Positions 1 to 13,744 of a stretch of DNA of 64,000 nt are shown here, in pieces. The translations under genes and the position numbers were made by a program. The DNA lies in contig NC_063176.1 of NCBI RefSeq assembly GCF_023159225.1, forward strand, positions 7,948,963 to 8,012,962, read 5' to 3'. The stretch comes from Perognathus longimembris pacificus. Taxonomy: Eukaryota; Chordata; Mammalia; Rodentia; Heteromyidae. The notes beneath the pieces were generated by a model. It worked only from the letters and a program-made list of their open reading frames with translations, made no database searches and was not told the DNA's origin. Within the stretch, counting starts at the first letter, position 1, and each line of letters opens with the position of its first letter.

Positions 1-3000
1 CTTATTTGTTTCTGTCACTGTTTCCACAAGTTACTGTAGTAGTTAGTTTTGGACAGTTTTTGTAGATGGAAGTCTGAAATCAAGGTATAATCTAGGTATT
101 ATACCTGGAGAGTAAAATGGTGACAGGTCAGGTTTTCATGATGGCAGATTTTTTGGGTTTTTTTTTCATAACTCCAATATCTGTCTCTTTTTTTGCACAT
201 TATGTGTGTGTGTGTGTGTTCTATTCCTCTTGTAATTACATTAGTACTTAAAAACAGAGCACCTAAACACAGGGTGTCATAACCTTCAAATAATTAGATA
301 ATTGCATTTGTAAAGAACTTATATTCTGAGATTCTAAGTAGAAATTAATTTTAGGTGGAACTATTTAACTACTCTGAATTATTTTCCTAGGGCAGCTATA
401 ACAACACACCACTTAATGATTGAGTTCACAACAGAAGTTCATTTTTCTCATGGTTCTGAGGCTGGAAATCCACTATCAGTGTCAGAGGGCTCTTTCTGCA
501 GTGTCTCTCCTTGTCTTGTGGTGGACACCTTCTTATGTGCTTCTCTCTTTCTGTACCATCACAACTTCGTATAAACTTAATAACATTTAGTAGATACAAC
601 TTGTATTCAAGTATTGAGAACTAGAGATATTGCAAGAAAGCACAATGAGAGTATAATAAAAATCAGCAAAGAGATTATACCAGCACTTGAAAAAAAGAAG
701 ACATATGAAGAGGAAGTGAGAACATAAAAAATGTTCACCTTCAGTCATCATTGGGGAAATGTAAATCAAATCCTAACAATGGGTCTTGTTTTAGCTTGAA
801 CACATAAAGACCTTAGAAAATGTTATACTCATAATTATAAGAAGAGAAAGCCAAACACATGAAAAGGTAGCTTTTCTTTGTCACTTAAGAGAACTGAATT
901 TGCAGGACAAACTACCTCTGGGAATTGTGAGAGATAAGTGAATGCCGATATGAATCAAAGGTTGATTGAGTCAAGAAATGCAATGTGTACTCCTAAAGTC
1001 CATCTGCCTTTTGTGGGTTTTGTCTACAGGACCTCCACCAAGTACATCTGTACTGACCATCTTACAAAAGATCCCTAGATTGAGCTGGAAGGTAGAGTAG
1101 AAGAATAATCATTACAGGAAATTTACCAAGTTCTCCATTAAACAAGCAAACAATCTTGTTTCTGAAGATAGTAAGTACCAGAAAACCAATACTTATAATA
1201 GTAGGGGTGGAGCCAATTCAGAGCCAAGGGTAGGCAGACGAAGGTCAGCTGGGATGTAGTCAAGAAGCCATTGTAAAAACGATAAAACTCAGAACAGTAA
1301 GGGAAGGGAGGGGTGAAAATGTTGAAAGGGGTGACACTGATCAAGATGTATTGTATTGATCAACTATTAAATGTCAATTCCTTTGTACCATTACTTAAAG
1401 ATCAATTTTAAAATAGAAAAAAAATGACTTTAACACAGTCTTTGAGGAAGAGATCTCTCATATGAGCCCCTTTAGCCTTCTTATCTCATCCAAACGTGAG
1501 AATAAGCAAGTAAAAATCAAAAAAAGAAGAGAAGCTATAAAGGAGAAAAATAGAAGACTAAAGACTTTAAAATAACATGGGAGAATGCTAGACCACAGAG
1601 AAACGCACCCACTGTAAGACTTTATTATAATATCATGGCAAGTTTTCCTTTCTCTCATTTTATCACTTTGCTAGTAGAAGTCCAGTAAAACAAGCAGTTC
1701 ACTGAGGTTGGCAGATCTACAAACAGATTATATCTGGGGAGTTCTTCAAGAAGTGTAATTCGAGTGTTTAAGCATTGAGATAACCATAAAATATAAGCTA
1801 GTTATAATGAAACAAACCTTCATAATAATTTCCTGTCTTTTACAGTTCCTATTGTCTGATACAAGGCTGACTCAATAATGCTTCCCCTTCCCAGTATCTC
1901 ATTTCCCATTTACATAAAAACCAAGATAATAGCACTAAGAAACTGGAGAACTTGATGGTGTAAATGCTACACTTACACATGTACTTAATAATGGCTTTAA
2001 AATTAGGGGAAAGGTCATGCTTTTTATCTGAATCGTATTGAATCAAAATCCTGATTCCACCACAGTTTTATGACCTCATTCATGGAGATGCTAAAGGTTC
2101 ACTGATTTCTCTGTATTTGCCATGCATAAACAAGCCGTGTTAGCATTGCAACATTCATGTTCTTTAAAACTAGTGATGAAAATCTGCATTTTAATGATGC
2201 TTGTTGATGGAAATTTGTATGTCATAAAATATTGTGCCTAGACACAAAGTGAACACCATTCTCTCCTGTATGCCTTAGAAATAAAGTCCACTATTATACT
2301 GAGTTAAGCATTGTTATTTTTCTTAACCAATATATTCTTTTTCAAAGGACACAAAATGTAATGCGCATATAATTATGTGGGCTTATTATGATTAAACCAT
2401 TTTTAAAACTAAGTCCTAAATGAAATTAGACAGTGTGTGTATTCCTTAGCCTTTTGACTCATTGACAGAAACCAGTTTCTTTTCTCAGAAGGCTCCAGTT
2501 TCCTCTGGATTAACTATTACCTTATGATCTTGTGTTTATGTAAGGCAAACCTAATTATGAAATCTTTCTGAGGCTACGAGAAATCATCACTATGAAATCT
2601 CTGATGCTACATTCTTCAGACAAAAATATCATTGGAATCAAGAAACTCCTCTCCCAAAAGCCCCAAATGGCTTCTTCCTATTAAATATCAGGAGAGTAGG
2701 AGAGGTATCTCCTGGTGCATATTATCAGAAGCGAAGAATAATTTATACGTGGAAGAGTTCTAAGAGCTTCAGCTTTAGTCAACATTTTTTCAGCATTTCC
2801 AAGCTTTTGTTGCAAAAGTACATATTTATCAATCATCCTCTAGGGATATAACTGTGATATGGAATCAGAAAGAAGCATGGGATGATTTTTGTATTTATAT
2901 ATGGAATGTGTAATTCTAACTTTGCTTATCTGTTCAGTATCTATTCTACAGGTGATTCATTATTAGAAGGCATATACTACAAAAGTGGGACCGGAAATAC

Positions 3001-3716
3001 ATGATATTCTGATTTCTCGTTATGGTGATAGTCAGTTTCCACAATGTCAAAGGTAAATTACGCATTAGTAGACCATTTTATCCTGTATGTGCTTCTGATT
3101 ATAACTTTCACTTATGATAACTTTGCCCTGAAAACTTTGCATGGCAATCATAACATTATTTCTTACTAGATAAAACTACAGATATAACTAAATTTCAGAA
3201 AATTCCCATGCTGAAAGTAGTTATAGTAAAAGCAGTTAAAAATTATTTCTCTAATTGTACAAAATTTCATAGTTCAAAATGAAAGGAGAATTTAGAAGGC
3301 ATAAAATAATTTAAATTTAACTACATCTTTTGCCCATAGCCTAGGGAAAATGTATTTGAAATTAAATAGATGTTTAATCAAGTATTCTTTGCACTGAGAA
3401 GTAATATTATAAATTCTCCATAACTACAATAGATACAATGTTCTCCCATTAATTTACATTTAGGTATTTATATATATATTATTATCAAACTGAATTACAG
3501 AGAAGTCATTTAGGTATTTTTTAAATCACAACTGTGGTATTTTCCACTTTGGTCCCTACTTGTACATGGTTAGCTGAATGACAACATTCGTAAACATTCC
3601 CAGGGGAAAATATTTCTTCTTCAGTTTAGATAATCCCAGCAGGCTGGGCAAAAATAAACTTTCTGATTGAAGGCCTCAAGCAACAAGGAGAGGGAAGCAT
3701 TAGATGAGCATGAGGT
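1..3716. other. AT-rich non-coding stretch
   Basis: I see no credible exon here. Open frames are short and have no recognisable domains. The stretch contains a (TG)8 run at 203-219 and an old interspersed repeat near 385-560; the rest looks like unique, AT-rich DNA. Confidence 0.7.
385..560. repeat. Old interspersed repeat fragment, family unresolved
   Basis: The stretch resembles a common old mammalian repeat with a motif of the type 'ctcatggttctgaggctgga' followed by a T/C-rich part. I recognise the style but cannot name the family safely. Ends are by eye. Confidence 0.35.
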
Positions 3717-4015
3717 GATTTTTTTTAAAATTTAATTTTATTGTCAAGGTGATGTAGAAAGGGGTTACAGTTAATTATGTAAGGTAGTAAGTACATTTCT
3801 TTTTGAACATTGTTAGCCCTCCCTCATTTTTTCCCAATTTCCCTCCCCTCCCCTCCAAGTTTTAAAGTTCATTTCCAACATATTGTCTTTGTGAGCATTG
3901 CTGTTGCATTGGTTCACCCTACATCCTTTGTCTCACCATTTTGTTGTTCCCCTTCCCTAATTCAGATAATTGTATATACAATACCCCAGGTTATGAAAAT
4001 CAAATACAGGGGATA
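3717..4015 (-). mobile_element. L1: L1 3' UTR fragment
   Basis: Read on the minus strand this ends in a short A-rich tail (T-rich at 3718-3745 on plus) and contains the rodent-type L1 3' UTR seen again at 16413, 35236 and 59450. It is truncated at its 5' end near 4015 and has no coding capacity. The L1 piece just downstream runs in the opposite direction and holds an earlier part of the element, so the two may be separate insertions or one rearranged copy. Confidence 0.75.
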
Positions 4016-4117
4016 TACCATATAAGAAAACTGAAAGAAAAAGTAACTTCACATAGCACATTAAAAATAGGTAAATTCATAGAATGACCATTATCAAGAA
4101 ATCTAATAACAACAGAT

Positions 4118-4720
4118 ACCAGAGGGCATGTGTCCAAAAGGGAAAGCTCTACACTGTGGCAACTTAAACTTGTTCAACCACTCTGGAAAGCAGTGTGGAG
4201 GGAGGTTCCTCAAAAGACTAAATATAGAGGTTCCCTATGATGCAGCAATTGAACTTCTTGGCATTCACCCAAAGGAGCACAAGGCCATACTCAAGCTACC
4301 AGCACAATCATGTTTGTCCCAGACTTATTTACCATAGCTAAGATATGGAACCAATCCAGATGGCCCTCAGTATATGAGTGGATCAAGAAAATGTGGTACA
4401 TATAGACAATGGAATTCTATGCCTCTATCAGAAAGAAAGGCATTGCCCCATTCGTAAGGAAATAGACTTGGAAAAAATCATGCCAAGTGAAGTGAGCCAG
4501 ACCCAAGTAACATAGACTCTATGGTTTTCCTCATTGGTAATAAATAGTATATGTCTAGAAAAGGATCACAATAAATCAGTAACTTTGTACATATGACCAT
4601 ATGTGATGATGCTAAGTGAAATGAACTCCAGATATGGAAAAAAGAGGTCTTTCTTTGTTGTTGTTGCTGTTGTTATTTTTCATGTACTATGTGAAGCATG
4701 ATGTGTTTTTAACAAGTCTT
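4118..4720 (+). mobile_element. L1: L1 ORF2 C-terminus plus 3' UTR start
   Basis: The frame at 4128-4337 encodes an ORF2 C-terminal segment (key residues LLGIHPKEHK) homologous to 33110-33320 in the better L1 copy of this window. Downstream the sequence follows the L1 3' region through 'aagtgaagtgagccagac' and ends around 4720 without a poly(A) tail. It is a dead fragment. Confidence 0.8.
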
Positions 4721-6307
4721 CCAAATAATTTTAAATATAAATACTAAAATACAGTAATTGTTCATTCAACAAGAGTTCTATAGTAGGTTAGTGTCACTTT
4801 TTATACCATATCAAAGCAAAATTGAAAAGCTAGCTACCAATAAATGGTTAATGTATTAAATCTTACAAGATGTATTTTTGCAGCAAATTAATCTCTAAAT
4901 GGCCATGCGATTTTTTTTGACATTCTTACACAAACCTTCATAAAGTTTTCAGTACCCAATGAATTTGCCTGTCCAGGTAGATATGTCTTAAAACTATAAA
5001 GTATGGCCATCATAGGTGAGGAAAGTGCAATTATTGAAGTGTGATTGTAGGGATACGTGGCTCAGAGATGATAAAAGCTGTTTGTTAATCTCACTGTGTA
5101 TATGGGGGGGGGGGGTGTATCGGTGACCATAAAGAGCATTCTAAAGGTTTTTGTTTTTGTTTTTTTTTTAATTTGGGAAACATTTCTTTACTTATTTGGA
5201 GTTTTTCATTATTCACTCCAAGCATCACCAATGACCTATATTCATCCACAGTTCTTACTTCCCACTATCCCATCATGATTAAAGACCATCTGCCACACTA
5301 TCTTATAGCTTCTCTTGTAATTCAGTGTTGCCTATGAAAACCTTTTCTATTTCTATGACAGCATTCTTCCCAGGAGCTCAAAAGGCTTAGTAGAGATCTT
5401 AAATCCTCCTGATAAAATTTTGAATTATGTATAGGTAGATCTTTAAGAAAATAATTCACTTACATTTAAAACACAGGTCAAGCTCTTTTAAAAATTAACT
5501 GTGCATAGTATAAGCTTATTAAAATAGTATTGGCCATTAGTGTTTAATATTGATAGATTTGCTCAATTGCTATACAATGAAAGCTTGTGTGTGAAATAGT
5601 GTGTCTGGCATAGTTACACTCTATGATCTGATGTAATAAGAGCTGCTTCTTGTTGAATGCCTATCATGAATGATTCATTGGGCTAAATATTTGTATGCAT
5701 TCCTGGTATTTCTTCACAATAAACTTCTACGATAAATTTATGAGTGAGAAACCTCAGGTTTATAGAGAAGGCTGCCCAAATTCACACAGCTGAAGAGAGT
5801 TTTTGGAGCTGGAACGAAAATCCAATTATATCCAGCTCTAGCAAGGGTTTTATCATTATGTCAAGCATTTCTCTTTGATAGAAAAATCACTTCTCCTCAA
5901 TTGAGATTATCATTCCAGATGATCAAACTGATTTTCTCAACATCTTTAGCAAATAATAAGAAGACTGTCATAGAACATTAGATTTGCAGGATATATGAGT
6001 CATTGAATAATTTCTGAGATAAGATGAAAAAGACTAACAAAATTAAAGGTCCAGCCTGCCATATAAGTGGTATGTTGGTTATTCATAGATATCATGCCAG
6101 GACAATATGGCTCTGGATCACTGAGAATTCTGCAAAAATATGTCCTTGGATGACATTGTCCTTGAGAACTTCATGGATTGCAATTTATATGAGCCTAGAT
6201 GATATAACTTGCTACACACCCAGGCTCTATGATGGAGACCATGTCTCCAAGGCTACAAAGCTGTGTAGAATAGAAATGAAGTAAGAAAGGTAGGCAATTG
6301 TATATCT
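4721..6307. other. AT-rich non-coding stretch
   Basis: Nothing recognisable apart from a run of about 12 G at 5105-5116. The open frame at 6024-6284 has no domain and no coding-like composition. Confidence 0.65.
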
Positions 6308-6605
6308 CCCTTCCTTCCTTCCTTCCTTCCTTCCTTCCTTCCTTCCTTCCTTCCTTCCTTCCTTCCTTCCTCCCTTCCTCCCTTCCTCCCTTCCTCCTTT
6401 CCTCCTTTCCTTCCTTCCTTCCTTCCTCCCTCCCTCCCTCCCTCCCTCCCTCCCTCCCTCCCTCCCTCCCTTCCTTCCTTCCTTCCTTCCTTCCTTCCTT
6501 CCTTCCTTCCTTCCTTCCTTCCTGCCTGCCTGCCTTCTTTCCTTCCTTCCTTCTTTCCCTTCCTTCCTTTGTGTTCCTCCCATCTTTTCTTCCTTCCTTC
6601 TTTCT
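6308..6605. repeat. (CCTT)n/(CCCT)n polypyrimidine tract
   Basis: About 300 bp of almost pure pyrimidine on the plus strand: CCTT blocks, a central CCCT block near 6424-6470, then CCTT with a few CCTG units. All long frames across it (Lys/Glu/Gly/Arg on minus, Ser/Leu/Pro/Phe on plus) are artefacts of the repeat. Confidence 0.97.
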
Positions 6606-7364
6606 CATCTTTTATATTTTCCTTTCTTCCCTTTATCATTCATTTCTTATAAAATTAATAAAAGTTACTATTCCTCTCTGTGGGTGAAATGTTTTGGTGT
6701 GGAGACCTTTATTTTCATACTTTTAAAGCCCTTGTTCAGAACTACAAAATCCTCTGCTATACACATCACAAAAAATATTATCTTCTGCTATTGTAGTTCC
6801 TTTTCTTATTTCTTTAGCTGTGCATTTTCTTCCCAGTTCCTACAGTCCTTTGCAGAAATATCATTTGGATACTGCTATGGATATTATCACAAAGAGAAAG
6901 ACTTAAGGAAGCATTATTAACTATAGGAACAATCAAGGCATCCTCTTTCAATAGTACTTCTTTATTTTGTTGGCACAGCAAACTAGGAAGGAGTGTTGGA
7001 AGATGAGCTGAGTTGTTTGTGGTTTTCTATTTCTTTGCTCAGCATCCATATGGATAGAGCAAGACATCTGTTTATGGAGCTCATCGATGTTCTTGAGTTC
7101 TCCGTGTGTCACTCAACAAAGAATTTCAATTTGTAGCCTATCATACTGGCTCCACGCAAGTCCCATTCTCAGAAAACTTGAGCCTTAATAACACTGACAA
7201 AAGTGTGGAGAAATATCCTTTCAGGAAGTCAATTCTGGATGGAAATTCTCATCCATGTTGATATAGTCTGGAAATTAACTTTCTTCTGCACTAGAGATCT
7301 GATATTTCTAAATGTTTTTTATTATCTACATATCACCACCCAAGGACACATTCTTTCCTTGTCT
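6606..7364. other. Non-coding stretch
   Basis: No recognisable gene or repeat apart from T/C-rich sequence near both ends. Confidence 0.6.
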
Positions 7365-7480
7365 TTCCTCCCTTCCTCTTCCCACTACCCTCCCCTTTCC
7401 CCTCCCTCCCTCCCTCTCCCTCACTTCCCTTCAGCCTCCCTTCCTTCCTCTCTCTGTCTGTCTCTCTCCCTCTCTTTTCT
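7365..7480. repeat. Pyrimidine-rich low-complexity DNA
   Basis: Mixed CCCT/CTCT/CTGT sequence directly next to the SINE at 7478. It is probably the degenerate, expanded tail of that minus-strand SINE. Confidence 0.7.
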
Positions 7481-7694
7481 TGTTGATCCTAATTCTTGAA
7501 CTCTCTGCCTGGGTGCTGTTCCTGAGCTTCTTTTGCTCAAGGATTGTGCTTTATCACTTAAGCCACAAACACCAATTTTGGCTGTTTTATTGGAGAAAAG
7601 AATCTCCTGCCTGGAATGGTTTCCAACCATGACCCTCAGATCTTAGCCTTCTGAATAGCTTGGATTACAGGCATGAGCCACCAGCATTGGGCTT
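7478..7694 (-). mobile_element. 7SL/B1-like + ID-like dimeric SINE
   Basis: The plus strand shows the reverse complement of an ID-like unit (near 7530-7570, 'gctcaagga..') followed by a B1/Alu-like head ending 'ggattacaggcatgagcca'. The same arrangement recurs at 17271, 39294 and 59990. Non-coding RNA polymerase III-type retroposon. Confidence 0.85.
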
Positions 7695-7834
7695 CTTTGA
7701 AAATTCTTGGATTTATCTATCCCACCAAAACTATCATTAAATTTGAAACCTGATTAAGTGCAGACTTTTAACATCAAAACTTTTATTTTGAACATGGTAG
7801 TCATGTTACTAAGAAGGACATGTTTTGAAGCCTT

Positions 7835-8125
7835 GTCTTTAAACCAGAAGGTTCTCCATATCTGCAATAGAGCCTTGTACTTGCTAGACAGATTCTCTAC
7901 CAGTAAAGCCAAGCCTCCAGTCCTTCCTTTTGTTTTAGTTGTTGCATTATAGTTCTTTCACATTTTTGCTTAGGCTTGCTTTGGACCATGACACTCTTTT
8001 ATTGCCTGCTTCTTTGATAGGATTATAGATATACACCACCATACCCAGATTGATTGGTGAGATTTAACATTTTCTTCCAGCTGGTCTCAAATTGTAATCT
8101 TCCTGATCTCTGCATTCTAAGTAGA
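7835..8125 (-). mobile_element. Old ID + B1-like SINE
   Basis: Degenerate copy. An ID-like block ('cttgctagacagattctcta') is followed by a diverged B1-like block ending near 8125. It is clearly older than the neighbouring copy at 7478. Confidence 0.6.
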
Positions 8126-9191
8126 TGAGAACTTTTTTAAATTCTAATTTTAATATGTATCCAAGACTCTAGATTATTTCTTGAGTTGATTCTTTGCTTT
8201 CCTTTATATAAACACTAAAAGTTTTGAAGTAAAAAGGAAGCCTGTAGTTATATAAATTAACTTAATAACTATTTAAAATTTCTGGCCAACTTGATTAGAG
8301 AAAGTGTAACTTTTAGTGATGTGACAAAATGTTGGCCAATTCAGAGTTCCTTTCACCTCACCACCTAGACTGGCTTCTAAATTTCAGGAGTTAAAATAGG
8401 GAGCAGAGTGCATGATAGCTTTGAAATTATTTTACAAACATAATTTGTAATGTGAGTGACATGTGATTTTCTGTGATAAGAACATGGACTGTAATCCACC
8501 TCCCTATGCAATGCTGTCATACTTTATTAGAATATGTATGTGAACCATTCATTTTAACTATTAAAGTACAAAACATATATGAACCAAAGATTTTGACAGA
8601 AACTTTGAGGTCTTACGCTACGATGGGTTTTGTCTGTCAGTCATATTTCTGAAGATCCAGTACATAAATATGGCAGTGATACTCTGCCTACCTTTGGGCA
8701 AATTACTAAAATACACCAATACTAGATCCTTTACCAGAACCTAGGAACCTCACAGGGGGTCTTCATTGAGTGGTGAAGTCATGCTTTTTAGAACCTCACA
8801 TTGATGGATGTGCCTCCAATTGCAATTAGACTTTACATTGATAGAGCCTTGATTCCATTCTAAGTTAGCAACTAAACTTCAATAATTGGATTGTAAATGG
8901 AATTGCAATTCAGTCACTATGAGGTTGTCCATTTTTCAATCAATTGTTTTGAGATTTGTTCTCCTTATTCTCTTCTACTTGGGCATTATGAAATAAACAC
9001 CCATCTCATTGTATGGCATCAATGGTATGGTTCAAGAATTAATACTTTGATGTTAATCAAAATGCATTGTACTCATAAACTGACATATTGATTTGAAATT
9101 TCTTGAAACTACTACTTAAAGGGAATAAAAATATAAAAAAAAGAAATAATGTTTCGTTAATTTTATTTTAATTATGCAAAATAAAGAATCT
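8126..9191. other. AT-rich non-coding stretch
   Basis: I see no feature here. Confidence 0.6.
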
Positions 9192-9425
9192 ATTGGCTTA
9201 GAACTGGTGCCTCATGCCTATAATCTTAGCTACTCAGGAGGCTGCTATCTGAGGACTGATGTTCAAAGCTAGCCTGGGCAGAACATTCAGTGAGATTCTA
9301 ATCTCCATTTAAACACCGGAAAACTGGAAATAGAGCTGTGACTCAAATGGTGGAGTACTAGTCTTAAGCAAAAGACCATATAGACTGAGCTCAAGCCTCA
9401 CAACCAACCAAAAACAAGCAAACAA
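9192..9425 (+). mobile_element. 7SL/B1-like + ID-like dimeric SINE
   Basis: B1-like head ('cctataatcttagctactca') followed by an ID-like unit ('gtgactcaaatggtggagta') and an A-rich tail with AAC/AAAC units near 9400-9430. Moderately diverged. Confidence 0.85.
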
Positions 9426-12299
9426 ATGAAGAAACAACAAGAACAAAGTACCTGCCACAGGTTAATGTTCATTTTTGCCAATATTTTGTTAAAAACAGTA
9501 TTATTCATGTGGCTCATGCAATCATCACTCTTTCTTATTGGTATCCTTTGGGATACCCACTATCCTTTGGTCTGTGATATTGTCTACAGTAATGTTATTT
9601 TTTTCTTTCTTTTTATTTTAATACATCATGTTTAATGGGGTATTGACATATGAATTCTATATGCTTCCAAGGTCTGAGAAATACAGTTCCAGACTTACAA
9701 TGGCAAAACTAATTTTTTTCAGTTTAATAAAAGTGTGCAAGTGACAAGCACTCAATAAGAGCAAACTTTGTATTCTTATCTTTCTGAGACTAACGCCGTG
9801 TGGTTATCTACCCTTCCACAACCCTGGAAATCCATAATGAGCCATCCATCAGTCAGCCTTAGCAAAGAAATTAAGCAGCTCACACTGGATGGTTTGCTCT
9901 GTTGCTAAGTAGTATGTCCTGTGTAGTTAGGTGTAGTTAAGGAGTGTTTTTACTTAGAACATTTTAACCTTTTTGGTGTATAGCCTGTCACATGATGTAG
10001 CTTCTCCAAGGCTTACCTTAGTCCAATTTTCACTACTAAAACTTACTGATGGCTTTTTTTTTTTTTTACCACCACTTCCAATGTTGTTTTTTATTTTCAT
10101 AAAAGGTGCAGGCTCGGGGATATTTTTTGAAGGTCCAGCTTAGAATTAACATGTTTACATTTATTTCTAATCTTAGTTCTTTATCAAACTTTATAAGAGA
10201 ACAATAAAATTAAAGGCAAAGTATTGGGTAAGAGATCCTATAAAGTTGCTTTTTTTTTTTTTTAGGAAAGACTTTTGAGCATATTGAACAGGAAGTGATG
10301 CATGCATTACTTTTGCTTGCTTATTTCTACATTTTCTTTTAAATGCACCTTAACTTTTCTGTGTGATTATAACAGAGAAATCAAATTATGATTTTATTGG
10401 TTTAAGACTGACAGGATAAATGAAATGAAAAAATAAGAGAACAAACAAGAAAATACCCTGATTTATATTGAAAATTTATTTTCATTTAATCACATAATTA
10501 GTAACTTCAATGAACACATTTTAAGCTTTTATTTACCCAATATACATCCTTCCCTCTCTATTTAGTGAGAAAAATAGGCAGGCTTACTTTGATCCATCAA
10601 GTCTATAAGAAAACATTGCTTCTGGAATTTGAATGACTTGTGCCCTTGAGAAAAAACTATAATGATATTTCAATATTACAAGTTTTAATAAAACTAAGTA
10701 AATGTGTCAAAGGAAGCCTAGTTTTCTGTCAAATAAGAAGCTCAACACATCCATGATTATATTCATTGTTTGCATTTATAACTCTAAATACCAACCGTAT
10801 ATTCAAATTACAATATATAATAATGACTCAGGAAATTTTCTAAGAATGGGAATTTATGACACTCATCATGTTAATTTTAAATATTATAATTCAATGTTTA
10901 CACTTAACAAAGTTTAAAGTCTACTGAAATTACATGTGAGGTGATTTTTGTGGCTAACACTCATTCTTTTCACTTATTTTATGATTTTGAGAGAGGAATA
11001 AATTTTAGCGTTCAGAGATACTATATCTACTTTTTAGTCTTAGCTTGCCACAGATATTAAAACTGGCAAGCCATTTTGCCAAAATGCAAAAACAATTCTT
11101 TCCCATTATCTCCAATCAATGGCAACTGAGTGGTTTAGAATTTAATAATCATAATATTAGAGCAATCACTGTGGGAAGCCATACAAATTGTCTTCTAAAA
11201 ACTTCATGTCACAGTTATTTTAAGCCATTATCTCAGTAAGGATCCCCGAATTCATTCTACCCAAACATACAGATTAACTAGTTATGGATATTCTCAGCGT
11301 ACATGAAGGCACTCATGAAAGGAAATTTAATTTATTATGAGCACACGTTCATGTCTTTTTGCTGCATACTGATTAGTGCAATCCTCCACTTCTTGTTCAA
11401 TTATTATTTACTGTCCATTGGTTGCACATTATTGATGTACTCTACTTTTTTAATGAAGAATTGAGATATATTCCATTAATATATCAGTATATTAATACAG
11501 TCATTCAAACTTTCCTTTTTGTCTCTCTGAAGGCAAAAGCTTATTATGGAAAATAAAAGATATGTCCTTCTTCAGATAGGAAAAAAATGAAAGATTGTAT
11601 CAGTACATAGTTCAACAGTAGGTACATTCATCCTAGATAACAAATTGCCACTCCATAGTCTTAATTCTCAAGTGAGTTTACTAATTTAGAAAGGGCATAC
11701 AATGAAAATTAAAAGTATAAGTAGGTAATTGTGTTTCTATATACTTGCAATAAATAAGTAAAATATGAAATGGAAACATTTCTTCAGTAGCAAAATCAGA
11801 AGTTGAACTATAAATCTAACAAAACAGGTGTATGATATTTATACTGTAAATGAGTAAAAACTGGGATAAGAAATTTTATACATCATTCTATATAAATTCA
11901 GAGACACTGATTATACATGGACTGAAAAACTCAGTTGTTACAATATCGGTTCCAAATAGTTTATCCATAAATTAGTTCAATCAGGATTCAAGTAGAGGTA
12001 TTGAGAGATTGAAATGAAAATTTGCATGATCAAGTTATATATTAACTCAAACACTTATGAAGAAATAAGAACCAACTGAAAAGTATCATTTTGACTGCTT
12101 TTCAGACTTATTGTAATGCTTTGGTAATAAAGACAATGCAGTGTAGGTTGATGCATCATGAAAAGGAATAAAGGAATCTTCAAATGAATTCATGAAAAGA
12201 GTCAGTTCATTCTTAAGGAAGATTAAAAAGAACATGAATAAAAATGGTCTCCTTTTCATCAAATTGAACAAACGATGCTAGTAAAATTGTGTATCTCTA
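9426..12299. other. AT-rich non-coding stretch
   Basis: Only homopolymer T runs (about 10056 and 10248) and short spurious frames. No gene or clear repeat recognised. Confidence 0.6.
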
Positions 12300-12603
12300 A
12301 AGAAAGAGAGAGAAAAGAATGAAAGAAGTGGGGGAGAGACAAACAGAAAGAAGAGAGACAGGGAGAATGAGATAGAAATATAGAGAGGAAGAAAAATAGG
12401 GGAAATAAGAAGGAGGAAAGAAAGAGGAAAGTAGAAGACAAAAGAAAGTTGAAGAGTAAAGAAGAAAAGAAGGAAGGAAGGAAGGAAGGAAGGAAGGAAG
12501 GAAGGAAGGAAGGAAGGAAGGAAGGAAGGAAGGGAGGGAGGGAGGGAGGGAGGGAGGAAAGGAGGGAGGGGGAGGGAGGGAGGGAGGGAGGGAGGGAGAG
12601 GGG
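12300..12603. repeat. Polypurine tract, (GGAA)n/(GGGA)n core
   Basis: About 300 bp of nearly pure purine on the plus strand. The first half is irregular GA-rich sequence; 12466-12531 is a regular GGAA array and 12531-12602 a GGGA array. It is the strand complement in composition of the tract at 6308. Confidence 0.95.
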
Positions 12604-13371
12604 AGGCCAACAAAAATAATTTAAATTAAATTTTAAGAGAAATTTTGCAGAATCAAATGATTAGATGTTTCAGAAACTCATTTATAAGGTATTATTTGTA
12701 AAAACAGGTTATTATTGATAAGAAGAAATTCAATGACTACCCAACTGAGGTAGAGTTGTCTAAAAGAGAACACACATGCTAATATTTAGGGTAATAAAGT
12801 TAATTTCTGTTATTCTGATCTATGGAACACAAATGTATACTAGCTTAAAAACCTATGGAAAAGCATGTGAAAAGTAATTAAATTAAATTAAATTTCACAC
12901 AGAAATCTACAAAGGTCTGATGACACAGGTTTTGACAATAATCTAACTTTTTCATCATACAGCATCAAAGGGGGTGATAGACAATGAGAGTTTCTATGCA
13001 TAATTTTGGATTGTGATGTTTTTCTGGGAGAATAGCAAATTAAAGATAAAGGAAGCATATATGAATAGAACATTCTAGTTTCTAATGCTATTTCCCATAA
13101 GAGTAGGAGTAATAATTCAAGTTTCTTTCCACGTGATCCCTTGTCACCACCTTATCTTCAGTTTTGCCTCCAGTTAGCTGTTGTTGTCCATGCCACAAAA
13201 TTTTAATAGAAAATTCTAAATGTGAGTAATTCACAAGTTTCAAAATTCCCTTCTGAGGAGCATGACAAGCTCGCACACTGCCCTTCTTTGTCCACTTCTA
13301 GCTGTCGGTCATCACTTTGTACAAGGTATCCATGTCTATAGGCACTTCACTTCCTGGAAGGTAGAGAGAGG

Positions 13372-13372
<1 letters not shown>
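12604..13372. other. AT-rich non-coding stretch
   Basis: I see no feature here. Confidence 0.6.

Positions 13373-13428
<56 letters not shown>
13373..13428. repeat. (AC)28 microsatellite
   Basis: Uninterrupted AC dinucleotide array of about 56 bp. Confidence 0.98.
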
Positions 13429-13430
<2 letters not shown>

Positions 13431-13744
13431 CTTAGGCATATACCAGTACGATGAAGAAGTGACCTTTCTAGAAATGATTTGATACTTGAGATGGTTTGAA
13501 GTTAGTGGACATATAACTAATCCATGTCCTCGTCCACTGAGGGAACCTAGAAGTATGCCCAGATCTCTGATTTCCCAATGACTAGAAACACACAGAACTT
13601 GGTTTATGATGTAATACCACCACAATGCAGAACAGGAAATCTTTGGAGAAATAGATGACTTGAACCGTAACCAACAAACTATAAAATGAACTTAAAGGTT
13701 CTCTCTTTGAATTTCATAAAAATTGTTCTTAAGTCCACTTGCAA

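Noticed and set aside
6195..6687. Long Lys/Glu/Gly/Arg and Ser/Leu/Pro frames
   Set aside because: They are translations of the CCTT/CCCT repeat in several frames and on both strands.
12278..12613. Pro/Ser/Leu/Phe-rich frames on the minus strand
   Set aside because: They are translations of the GGAA/GGGA tract.
13373..13428. CRISPR-like or regulatory array
   Set aside because: It is a plain AC dinucleotide repeat. No CRISPR arrays or bacterial-type signals occur in this eukaryotic sequence.
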